DNA of 64,000 bases from JACIYW01 sp014359745. GTDB lineage: Bacteria > Pseudomonadota > Alphaproteobacteria > Rhodobacterales > Rhodobacteraceae. Location of the stretch: assembly GCA_050433985.1 (NCBI GenBank), contig JBNPWE010000011.1:42847-106846 (forward strand). Reading direction: 5' to 3'. Positions within the stretch are counted from its first letter, which is position 1, and the number at the start of each line of letters is the position of its first letter. Shown one piece after another: positions 53,883 to 61,509 of the stretch. Under the pieces are notes generated by a model. The model saw nothing but the letters and a program-made list of their open reading frames with translations. It had not been told where the DNA came from and made no database searches. The translations under genes and the position numbers were made by a program.

Positions 53883-55106
53883 TTACACCACGCTGGCGCG
53901 TGCGCGCGTTTCGCTGGACACCGCCCCCTCAAGACCGGTGCTGCCATATAGCCATTCAACCTGATCATACCACTGATCGGGGCTGCGCGCGCTCATCACT
54001 TCGTTGCGCAAGGCGGCATGGGCCCCGGCGGGGTGATAAACGTGCTGACCGATCTCGCGCGATTGCAACTGCACCCGCGCGGTGCGCAGGCGGCGGCGTT
54101 CCTGATAGGATTGCAGAACCTGTTCCACGTTCTCCGGCGACACCCCCAGTTCAGCCGAAAGACAAACCGCGTCTTCCATCGCCATACAGGCGCCTTGCGC
54201 GAAATATTGCAACATCGGATGCGCGGCATCGCCCAAAAGCGCCACGCGCCCATCGACCCAGTTCATGACCGGATCGCGATCGCACAGCACCCACAGCTTC
54301 CAGTCCTGTCCCTTGTCGATGATCTGCCGCGCGATGGGCGCGACATGCTCGAACCCCTTGCGCACCTCGTCATGGCTGACGGGCTTGCCCGCCACGGGTT
54401 CGGGCGCGTCATTGTGATAGGTGACGACCAGGTTGAACAGCTTCCAGCCGTGCAGCGGATAATGCACGATATGGCATTTCGGCCCGGCCCAGAGCGTGGC
54501 GGCGTTCCAGCGCAGATCCTCGGGCATCTGTTCGGTCGGGATGACAGAGCGATAGGTGGTGTGGCCGGACACGCGCGGCGCGCCGTCGCCGACCACCTGC
54601 TTGCGGATGTTCGACCACAGCCCATCGGCCCCGATCAGCGCCCGGCCCGTCACCGCCTCGCCATTGGCGATAAAGGCGGTTACGCGGGCGCCGTCCTGTT
54701 CATAGCCGCTCACCTCGCTGGCGGTGCGCAATTCCACCAGCGGATGATCGGCACAGGCCTTGAGGAAAACGCCATGCAGATCGCCGCGATGCACAACCGC
54801 ATAGGGGTTGCGAAACCGGGCGCGAAACGCCTCGTCCAGGGGGATGCGGGTAATCTCCTGCCCGGTCAGCGCATCCATCAGCCGCAGGTTGTCGATATAG
54901 ACGGCCATGGCGCGGGCCGCATCGCCAACACCCAGATAATCGAACGCATGAAAGGCGTTCGGCCCCAGTTGAATGCCCGCGCCGATCTCACCCAGTTGCG
55001 CGGCCTTTTCCAGCACGACCGAGGCGATGCCCTTGCGCGCCAGCCCGATGGAGGTGGCAAGCCCACCGATGCCGCCACCGGCGACGATGACAGGGTCTTG
55101 AGACAT
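53883..55106 (-). CDS. FAD monooxygenase, 3-hydroxybenzoate 6-hydroxylase-like
   Basis: A 407-residue flavoprotein hydroxylase. FAD dinucleotide motif GGGIGGLATSIGLARKG (about 10-26), and DRDPVMNWVDGRVALLGDAAHP (about 280-300) with the GD motif; the phrase GPKCHIVHYPLHG resembles 3-hydroxybenzoate 6-hydroxylase. It would convert 3-hydroxybenzoate to gentisate, the substrate of the dioxygenase two genes upstream. Salicylate 5-type or related hydroxylation is an alternative. AGGAGGA precedes the ATG. Confidence 0.87.
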   Translation of the reverse strand: MSQDPVIVAGGGIGGLATSIGLARKGIASVVLEKAAQLGEIGAGIQLGPNAFHAFDYLGVGDAARAMAVYIDNLRLMDALTGQEITRIPLDEAFRARFRNPYAVVHRGDLHGVFLKACADHPLVELRTASEVSGYEQDGARVTAFIANGEAVTGRALIGADGLWSNIRKQVVGDGAPRVSGHTTYRSVIPTEQMPEDLRWNAATLWAGPKCHIVHYPLHGWKLFNLVVTYHNDAPEPVAGKPVSHDEVRKGFEHVAPIARQIIDKGQDWKLWVLCDRDPVMNWVDGRVALLGDAAHPMLQYFAQGACMAMEDAVCLSAELGVSPENVEQVLQSYQERRRLRTARVQLQSREIGQHVYHPAGAHAALRNEVMSARSPDQWYDQVEWLYGSTGLEGAVSSETRARASVV

Positions 55107-55159
55107 GACTTCCTCCTACGCCGGGGCGGTTGCCTTCGAAACGACCCGATCTGACGGAC

Positions 55160-55861
55160 TCAGGCCTCTGCCGGGCCCAGGGTCAGGCGGATCGGTTCCA
55201 GCCCGTCGATGCCGCCGGTGATCACGTCACCCGCCACCACGGGGCCAACGCCCGCGGGCGTGCCGGTCAGGATGATGTCGCCGGGGCGCAGGTGATAGTA
55301 ATGCGACAGATGGCTGATCAGTTCCGGCACCGACCAGATCAGATCCGACAGATGCGCGTCCTGCTTGACCGCGCCGTTCACCTCCAGATGGATGCGCTGC
55401 GGGCCGATCCCGGCCACCGACGCCGCCCGCGTCAGCGGGGCGAGGACGGCGGAATTTTCCACGTCCTTGCCCAGATCCCAGGGCCGCTGCTTGGCGCGTG
55501 CGGCCAGTTGCAGATCGCGCCGCGTCATGTCCAGCCCGCAGCCATAGCCGAACACCGCCTTGGCCGCGTCATCGACAGACACCCGGAACACCGGCGCGCC
55601 AAGCGCGACGACCAGTTCCATTTCGTAGTGAAAATTCTCGGTGCCGGGCGGATAAGGCACGGTGGCGCCGCTGGCCACCGCGGCGCTGGGGGCCTTGGTG
55701 AAGTAAAATGGCGCCTCGCGATCCACCTCGACCCCCATCTCGGCGGCGTGGGCGGCATAGTTGCGCCCCACGCAAAAGATGCGGTGGATCGGATAGGCCG
55801 CCGCCTCGCCCATCACCGGAATGGTGGGATTGGCGGGGATATCGAACAGCAGATCGGTCAT
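55160..55861 (-). CDS. fumarylacetoacetate hydrolase-family (fumaryl-/maleylpyruvate hydrolase)
   Basis: A 233-residue FAH-fold enzyme. CVGRNYAAHAAEMG (about 36-49), metal-binding FHYEMELV (Glu-x-Glu), and the C-terminal GDIILTGTPAGVGPV are family hallmarks; size and context match NagK. ATG 55861 overlaps the gentisate dioxygenase stop. It hydrolyses the gentisate ring-cleavage product to fumarate/maleate and pyruvate. No maleylpyruvate isomerase is seen. Confidence 0.9.
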   Translation of the reverse strand: MTDLLFDIPANPTIPVMGEAAAYPIHRIFCVGRNYAAHAAEMGVEVDREAPFYFTKAPSAAVASGATVPYPPGTENFHYEMELVVALGAPVFRVSVDDAAKAVFGYGCGLDMTRRDLQLAARAKQRPWDLGKDVENSAVLAPLTRAASVAGIGPQRIHLEVNGAVKQDAHLSDLIWSVPELISHLSHYYHLRPGDIILTGTPAGVGPVVAGDVITGGIDGLEPIRLTLGPAEA

Positions 55862-56895
55862 CGGGCGCGTTCCTCGTAATAGCAAAGCCGGGTTTGCAGC
55901 GGGCGGTCATGGATGCGGATGAGAAACGAGTCCTCCGCCGCCTCATGGGTGATTTCGGCAAAGACCGGCGCGGTGAAGGTATCCTTCGCGCCCCACTCGA
56001 CGGTCTGGCCGTTGATGGTGGTCTTGCCGCGCCCCTTGACAACATGCCAGGCGGCAGAGGTCGAGCGCAGCAGCGGGCGATGCACCTGCCCCGCGTTCAG
56101 CATCATCGCGGTGAAGCCCATGGTGGGCAGCACATCATCGCCGGTTTCGGGGTTGACGTAATCAAGCTCGGCCACGCCGCCATCGCCATATTTCATCATC
56201 TCGCGCAGCGCGGCTTCGGTCCGGGCCCAGGGATAACGCATCATCGGATAGCGCCGCGCCGCAACACCGCGCGTGCGCGACGGCGCCAGACCCGACGACA
56301 GATATTCTACCTGGCTGGCATCGGGGCGATTGCGCTGCGCCTGAAGCGGCGCCTCTTCGGCATAAGACCCCTCAAGATACACAAACAGCGGCAGGTCAAG
56401 CGCATCAAGCCAGATCACCGGCGCATCGCCTTCATGGCCGTGGTCATGCCAGTCGCCGCCCGGCGTCAACACCAGATCGCCATCCAGCATCGGCAGCTTT
56501 TCCCCGTCGACAACGGTAAAGCCCCCCTGCCCTTCCACGATGATGCGCGCCGCCGATGGCGTGTGCCGGTGCGCGGGCGCGGTTTCGCCCGGCAGCAGCA
56601 ACTGCATACCCAGATAGATCGACGACGTCGCCTGCATCGCACCCGCGCCCCGCCCGGGGTCCGATAGCACCAACACCCGGCGTTCTGCCTTTTCCACCGG
56701 CGTCAGTTCCCCCGCGCGCAACAGCAGCGGGCGCAGCGCGCCGAAATTCCAGTATCCCGGTTTCGTCACCGGATTGGGCTGGCCATGCGGCAAAACATTG
56801 CGCATCATCGGCCAAAGCGGGGCCACACCCGCAGCCGCCATGTCGTCGCGATAATCCTGCGGCAGATCTTCCAGCGTTCCAAGCTGTGTCGACAT
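55858..56895 (-). CDS. gentisate 1,2-dioxygenase
   Basis: A 345-residue bicupin dioxygenase opening gentisate to maleylpyruvate. Iron ligands His109 and His111 (in PAHRHTPSA) and His150 in DWHDHGHEG; the second cupin is at about 260-330. GGGGAGGATG precedes the ATG. First gene of gdo-hydrolase-hydroxylase-dctP2, divergent from a MarR gene with a palindromic site between. Confidence 0.93.
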   Translation of the reverse strand: MSTQLGTLEDLPQDYRDDMAAAGVAPLWPMMRNVLPHGQPNPVTKPGYWNFGALRPLLLRAGELTPVEKAERRVLVLSDPGRGAGAMQATSSIYLGMQLLLPGETAPAHRHTPSAARIIVEGQGGFTVVDGEKLPMLDGDLVLTPGGDWHDHGHEGDAPVIWLDALDLPLFVYLEGSYAEEAPLQAQRNRPDASQVEYLSSGLAPSRTRGVAARRYPMMRYPWARTEAALREMMKYGDGGVAELDYVNPETGDDVLPTMGFTAMMLNAGQVHRPLLRSTSAAWHVVKGRGKTTINGQTVEWGAKDTFTAPVFAEITHEAAEDSFLIRIHDRPLQTRLCYYEERAR

Positions 56896-56924
56896 CTCAT
56901 CCTCCCCAGTCTGAATATGCGCGG

Positions 56925-56943
56925 TATACTTATCATAAGTATA
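56925..56943. promoter_or_regulatory. MarR operator between gentisate operon and marR
   Basis: Perfect 19-base palindrome TATACTTATCATAAGTATA (9-bp arms), overlapped by a second palindrome AAGTATACTT (56937-56946). Centred in the 83-base divergent region, 29 bases before the dioxygenase start and 35 before marR, able to shut both promoters. Confidence 0.7.
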
Positions 56944-56978
56944 CTTGTCAATTCCCTGAAGCAGGGTAAACTGCCGCC

Positions 56979-57476
56979 ATGACCGAAATCCATCATATGG
57001 CCGGACATCTGATCCGGCGGATCAACCAGATCTCCGTCTCGCTGTTTCAGGATCGGATGCGGGCCGAAGGGCTTGATCTGACCCCGGTGCAATTCGCCGC
57101 GCTTTTTACGCTGCGCGATCATCCCGGCGTCGATCAGGCAACGCTGGCCGGCATGATCGCCTATGATCGCGCCACGATCGGCGGCGTGATCGACCGGCTG
57201 GAGGCCAAGAACCTTGTCACCCGCCAGACCAGCACCCGCGACCGCCGCGCCCGCGAGGTGCGGCTGACCCCGGAGGGCGCGGCGCTGCTGGCGCGGGTGC
57301 ACCCGACGGTGCGCGCGGTTCAGGCCGATATTCTTGTGGGGCTGAACCAGGATGAGCGCACCACATTCCTTGCGCTCGCCGAAAAGGTAGCGGCGGCCGG
57401 CAACCACCTGAGCCGCGCACCGCTGTTGCTGCCCGATGATCACGACCGGCCGGAACCGCCGCACCCATCCCCCTGA
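56979..57476 (+). CDS. MarR-family regulator of the gentisate genes
   Basis: A 165-residue MarR protein. Winged-helix region (about 40-100: LRDHPGVDQATLAGMIAYDRATIGG and the wing TSTRDRRAREVRL). Close in style to regulators of hydroxybenzoate/gentisate genes. Divergent from the dioxygenase, with a perfect palindrome between, so probably a repressor released by an aromatic acid, and autoregulated. Confidence 0.92.
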   Translation: MTEIHHMAGHLIRRINQISVSLFQDRMRAEGLDLTPVQFAALFTLRDHPGVDQATLAGMIAYDRATIGGVIDRLEAKNLVTRQTSTRDRRAREVRLTPEGAALLARVHPTVRAVQADILVGLNQDERTTFLALAEKVAAAGNHLSRAPLLLPDDHDRPEPPHPSP

Positions 57477-57624
57477 AAACCGCCTGAGCGACCGCCCGTC
57501 AACCGGTCCGAGGTGGGCGCGTTGTCTGTCGCGCCAGTTGGTGAATTCGGGAGCCGCCGCGTTTGCCTGCCTCACGATCCGGATGCCCCATCTGCCCCCG
57601 TTTCCACCCGGTATTTTGCGCGCG

Positions 57625-57658
57625 GCTTCATATTTCTGTTGCCGGAACGCGCTATCCC
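57625..57658 (+). promoter_or_regulatory. Pho-box-like promoter for plcP-btaA-btaB
   Basis: GCTTCAT-ATTT-CTGTTGC (57625-57642) resembles a PhoB box (CTGTCAT-N4-CTGTCAT): 8 of 14 half-site bases match, and the 4-base spacer is A/T. A TATCCC (57653-57658) lies 10 bases on, the usual place of the -10 element in Pho promoters. It precedes the plcP start by about 34 bases. Rest of the 215-base gap shows nothing else. Confidence 0.45.
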
Positions 57659-57691
57659 ATTGCAAACCCATGACCGCAGACGGGCCATCAG

Positions 57692-58519
57692 GTGCACTAC
57701 CGCGCAATCTTTCTATCCGATACCCATTTGGGAACCCGCGGGTGTCAGGCAGAGTTGCTGCTTGATTTCCTGTCCTGCCATGATGCCGAAACCTTCTATC
57801 TGGTCGGCGATATCGTCGATGCCTGGCGTCTTCGCCGGGGCTGGTTCTGGCCGCAGGCGCATAATGACGTGGTGCAGGCGCTTCTGGCCAAATCGCAGGC
57901 GGGGGCGCGGATTGTCTATATACCCGGCAACCATGATGAATTGCTGCGTGCCTATCCGGGCACCCATTTCGGCGGAATAGAGGTGATGACGCAAGCGGTG
58001 CATGTCACCGCTTGCGGGCGGCGCATGCTGGTGACCCATGGCGATCAGTTCGATTCGATCGTGGTCAACGCCAAATGGCTCGCCCATCTGGGCGACCGCG
58101 CCTATGAATTCGCGCTATGGCTCAATACCTGGCTGAACCGGCTGCGCAAGCTGTGGGGCGGGAAATACTGGTCCCTGTCAAAATGGGCCAAGCAGCAGGT
58201 AAAGCAGGCCGTCAACTATATCGGCGAATACGAAAAGGTGCTGGCGGGCGAGGCACGGCGTGGCGAATATGACGGCATCATCTGCGGGCATATCCACAAG
58301 GCCGCCATCGGGCGTGTGCACGGTATCGACTATGTAAACACCGGCGATTGGGTCGAAAGCTGCACCGCCATCGTGGAACGCGCCGACGGGCGGCTTTTGC
58401 TGCTGGACTGGGCCGCAGCAAAACGCCGCCGCCACATGATCGACGCGGCCCGCGGGGCAGGAGCAGGGTCGATCCGGCGCCGTGACCGCATGAAAAAACC
58501 CCGGAAAGAGATTGCATGA
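57692..58519 (+). CDS. plcP: phospholipase C-type metallophosphoesterase (PlcP-like, LpxH-related)
   Basis: A 275-residue calcineurin-like phosphoesterase. Metal motifs in order: SDTHLG (9-14), GDIVDAW (39-45), GNHDE (79-83), THGDQFD (about 114-120) and GHIHKA (about 196-201). LpxH relatives act on lipid A, but the 4-base overlap with btaA indicates PlcP, which strips phosphate headgroups from phospholipids to give diacylglycerol for betaine-lipid synthesis. GTG start at 57692, weak Shine-Dalgarno. Confidence 0.82.
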   Translation: MHYRAIFLSDTHLGTRGCQAELLLDFLSCHDAETFYLVGDIVDAWRLRRGWFWPQAHNDVVQALLAKSQAGARIVYIPGNHDELLRAYPGTHFGGIEVMTQAVHVTACGRRMLVTHGDQFDSIVVNAKWLAHLGDRAYEFALWLNTWLNRLRKLWGGKYWSLSKWAKQQVKQAVNYIGEYEKVLAGEARRGEYDGIICGHIHKAAIGRVHGIDYVNTGDWVESCTAIVERADGRLLLLDWAAAKRRRHMIDAARGAGAGSIRRRDRMKKPRKEIA

Positions 58520-59745
58520 CCCACCTTCCCGCGATGCAGGAACAACTGCGCGCCGCCGTTCATCAGAACGCGCCCCTTAGCCATACCGGATTGCTGGAAC
58601 GGGCGTTTTCGCGTCTGTTTCACGGCCTTGTCTATGCGCAGATCTGGGAAGACCCGGTGGCCGACATGGCGGCCCTGCAGATCCGGCCCACTGACCATAT
58701 GGTCTGTATCGCCTCGGGTGGCTGCAATGTGATGTCTTATCTAACGGCCCGTCCGGCGGCGATAACGGCTGTCGATCTGTCGCCCGCGCATGTGGCCCTG
58801 TTACGGCTGAAACTGACGGCTATGCAGCACCTTCCCGATCACGATCGCGCCTTCGACCTGCTCGGGCGCGCCAATGTGCCGGGCAATGCGGCGATATTCG
58901 ACCGGTTTGTCAGCCCCCGGCTTGACCCTGACACACAGGCGTATTGGCACGGCGCCCGCGGCCTGTCGCGCCGGGTTTCAATGTTCGAGCGCAATATCTA
59001 TCGCTTTGGCGTACTGGGCCGGTTCATCGGCGCGGTGCATGTGGTCGCCTGGCTGGCGCGGGTGGATTTCCGGCCGTTTCTGGCGGCCAGCAGCCTGGCC
59101 GAACAGAAGGCGTTCTTCGACGAAAAGGTCGCGCCCCTGTTCGACCGGCCCGCGATCAGGTATCTGGCCCGACGGCGTGCGGCGCTTTTCGGGCTTGGCA
59201 TTCCGCCCGCGCAATATGACAAGCTGGCAGCCGATGGCGACGGCGATATCGTCACTGTCCTGCGCGAAAGGGTGCGCAAGCTGATGTGCGATTTCCCGGT
59301 GTCGCAGAATTATTTCGCCTGGCAGGCCTTCAACCGGGGCTATGCGCCGGGGCCAGCGCCTTCGGTGCCGCCCTATCTGGAACCCGCCGCTTTCGAGACC
59401 GTGCGCGATCACGCCTATCGGGTGCGGGTGGAAAACCGGTCGCTGACCGATCTTCTGGCCGAAGCCCCCGATGGTTCCCGCGATGTCTATGTGCTGCTTG
59501 ACGCGCAAGACTGGATGAATGATGCGCAGCTTAACGCACTGTGGCGCGAGATTACCCGCACCGCCGACAAGGGCGCGCGGGTGCTGTTTCGCACCGGCGG
59601 CGCCGCCGGTATCCTGCCGGGCCGGGTGCATCCGGTGCTTTTGGATCAATGGCAGCGCGATGGGGCCGCGTCAGAGACGGCTTTCGCCAACGATCGCTCT
59701 GCCATCTATGGCGGTGTGCACCTTTATCGGCGTCTTGACAGATGA
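58516..59745 (+). CDS. btaA: diacylglycerol 3-amino-3-carboxypropyltransferase (DGTS synthesis)
   Basis: A 409-residue BtaA that moves the aminocarboxypropyl group of SAM to diacylglycerol, forming diacylglyceryl-homoserine. N-terminal FHGLVYAQIWEDPVADMAAL and VCIASGGCNVMSYL (about 63-76) are typical; the second half has FPVSQNYFAWQAF. Overlaps plcP and btaB by 4 bases each. Its action spares phosphorus in membranes. Confidence 0.93.
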   Translation: MTHLPAMQEQLRAAVHQNAPLSHTGLLERAFSRLFHGLVYAQIWEDPVADMAALQIRPTDHMVCIASGGCNVMSYLTARPAAITAVDLSPAHVALLRLKLTAMQHLPDHDRAFDLLGRANVPGNAAIFDRFVSPRLDPDTQAYWHGARGLSRRVSMFERNIYRFGVLGRFIGAVHVVAWLARVDFRPFLAASSLAEQKAFFDEKVAPLFDRPAIRYLARRRAALFGLGIPPAQYDKLAADGDGDIVTVLRERVRKLMCDFPVSQNYFAWQAFNRGYAPGPAPSVPPYLEPAAFETVRDHAYRVRVENRSLTDLLAEAPDGSRDVYVLLDAQDWMNDAQLNALWREITRTADKGARVLFRTGGAAGILPGRVHPVLLDQWQRDGAASETAFANDRSAIYGGVHLYRRLDR

Positions 59746-60377
59746 CCAGCACGCACGCACACTTGATGGATGCCACCTATCGGCATCAGCGGCTGATTTA
59801 CGATGCCACGCGGCGCTATTACCTGCTGGGGCGAGATCACCTGATCAGCGATCTGGCACCGCCCCCCGGCGCCACGGTGCTGGAAATTGCCTGCGGCACC
59901 GGGCGCAATCTGGCACGGATCGCGCGGCACTATCCCGAATGCAGCCTGTTCGGCCTTGATATTTCGCAAGAGATGCTCCGCAGCGCCCGCGCCAAGCTTG
60001 GCACCGGCGCGCGGCTGGAAATGGCCGATGCCTGCGCCTTTGATGGTGCCACCCTGTTCGGCCAGCCGCAATTCGACAGGATCGTTCTGTCCTACAGCCT
60101 GTCGATGATCCCCGATTGGCAAGCGGCGCTGAGCCGCGCGGTCGATCACCTGGCGCCTGGCGGGCAGCTTCACATCGTCGATTTCGGCAATCAGGCCCAT
60201 CTGCCCGGCTGGTTCCGGTCGGGCCTGCGCGCCTGGCTGGCCCGTTTCCATGTGGAACCGCGCGCCGCGTTGCAATGGTCGGTGGCGGCCTATGCGGATC
60301 AGTGCCGCGTGCATCATCGGTCGCTTTACCGCGATTACGCACAATATGCGGTTCTGTCCCGGCCTAATCACCGCTGA
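59742..60377 (+). CDS. btaB: diacylglyceryl-homoserine N-methyltransferase
   Basis: A 211-residue SAM methyltransferase: motif I VLEIACGTGRNL (about 45-56), LFGLDISQEML (about 68-78), and a middle domain with FDRIVLSYSLSMIPDWQ. Trimethylates the betaine-lipid precursor to DGTS. Follows btaA by a 4-base overlap. Its last 14 bases overlap, tail to tail, the stop region of the replicase gene. Confidence 0.93.
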   Translation: MTSTHAHLMDATYRHQRLIYDATRRYYLLGRDHLISDLAPPPGATVLEIACGTGRNLARIARHYPECSLFGLDISQEMLRSARAKLGTGARLEMADACAFDGATLFGQPQFDRIVLSYSLSMIPDWQAALSRAVDHLAPGGQLHIVDFGNQAHLPGWFRSGLRAWLARFHVEPRAALQWSVAAYADQCRVHHRSLYRDYAQYAVLSRPNHR

Positions 60378-61035
60378 TCACCACATGGCGCAGGCTGGCG
60401 TCTTCGCGGCGCACCGCCTCTGTCAGGCGGGCCAGATGGTGGGTCAGCACAAAGCGCGCGTGAAACCGGTTGGGCGCCGCCAGTTCCAGCAGATCACCCG
60501 CCTGCCCCACCTCGGCCAGTTGCCTGAACCACGCGGCACACAGCGCCGGATCCTCGGCATGCAGACGCGCCAGTGCGCGCGGCCAGACGCCATCGCCCGT
60601 TGGTGCGGGGGGAAAGCTGATGACATTACCGGCGGGCGGCGTTGGCGCGGGGCCCGCCATGCGTTCGACAAAATCGGGGCCTACCGCGGGCCAGTCGGGG
60701 GCAGTGGCCGCAAGGATGGCGGGGATGTCAAGGCCATGAACCGCCACCCTGCCCCGCGCCGCCGCGCGTCTTTGTACCAGCCACCCCAGCGCCCGCAACC
60801 GGGCGATGTCGCGCTTGACGGTGCGTTCGTCAACCGACCAAAGGCGCGCGATCTCGCGTTGACCCACGGCGATTTCGTCGCTTTGCCAGTTGTAGCGCGC
60901 CACGATCAGGGTAATCAGCCGCAGAATCAGCCGTTGCAGATGCTTGTCGCCGCCGCAGGCATGGGCCCCCAGCGCGGTTATCAGGTCGTATTTGCGTGAG
61001 GAAGCTGCCCGCCCCACAGGCCTTGCGTGTTGCAT
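60364..61035 (-). CDS. DnaA-like plasmid replication initiator
   Basis: A 223-residue protein. Residues about 33-105 form a winged helix (AVGQREIARLWSVDERTVKR). Residues about 150-210 look like the N-terminal domain of DnaA (WPRALARLHAEDPALCAAWF, then LELAAPNRF). The DnaA AAA+ part is missing. This is the DnaA-like replicase type described from Rhodobacterales plasmids, where it sits next to parAB. ATG 61035 behind AGGAGCG. It faces parA across a 474-base origin-like gap. Confidence 0.8.
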   Translation of the reverse strand: MQHARPVGRAASSRKYDLITALGAHACGGDKHLQRLILRLITLIVARYNWQSDEIAVGQREIARLWSVDERTVKRDIARLRALGWLVQRRAAARGRVAVHGLDIPAILAATAPDWPAVGPDFVERMAGPAPTPPAGNVISFPPAPTGDGVWPRALARLHAEDPALCAAWFRQLAEVGQAGDLLELAAPNRFHARFVLTHHLARLTEAVRREDASLRHVVISGD

Positions 61036-61509
61036 GACCGCTCCTGTCCTTGCCGGGGTTCCGGCACCTGCCTTTGGGCTGGTTCGCCCGTGGTTCGCCG
61101 GGTTTTGCAACGCTCTTTCCGAACCTTGGCTAATTAGCGTCCTGAATACCCCGGCTGTCAAGAAAAACTTGATCGGGGCTGGTTCGGGGCGATTTTCTCG
61201 GCTGAAAAATCATCTTGAAATCAGGTTCTCTGGTATTGGGGGACGTCGTGGATGTCACCCGGTGATGAACTTCTGTCACCCCAAGGGATGGTAGGTACGA
61301 TCCCTTGTCCCCCCAACCGGATGCGTCGCGCCTGGCCTTGGGACCGAATCGGTTGGCGTGGTGGATCGGCTGTGTTCCGGTCTGTTCCCCGTTATTTTCA
61401 AGGCGCTGCGTTTCCCCGCGGGGAAATCGTATTTCATGATAATGGGAATTGCCAGAAACGCAAATCCGGCGTAATTTGCGGAATTGCAGGAATTAACAAC
61501 GAGGCAGGC
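61036..61509. other. origin-like intergenic region between replicase and parA
   Basis: 474 bases rich in repeats. GGTTCG occurs at 61081, 61092, 61181 and in reverse at 61120-61125 (iteron-like). Palindrome GCTAATTAGC at 61129-61138; inverted repeat CAAGGGAT-N10-ATCCCTTG at 61282-61307; perfect 16-bp palindrome at 61411-61426; CGCAAAT-N8-ATTTGCG at 61459-61480 close to parA, an autoregulation candidate. No gene. Candidate replication origin and partition region. Confidence 0.55.
61411..61426. promoter_or_regulatory. candidate parS site 1
   Basis: TTTCCCCGCGGGGAAA, a perfect 16-base palindrome 83 bases upstream of parA. An identical copy lies inside parA. Duplicate perfect palindromes beside parAB are the expected form of ParB-binding centromere sites. 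Confidence 0.65.
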
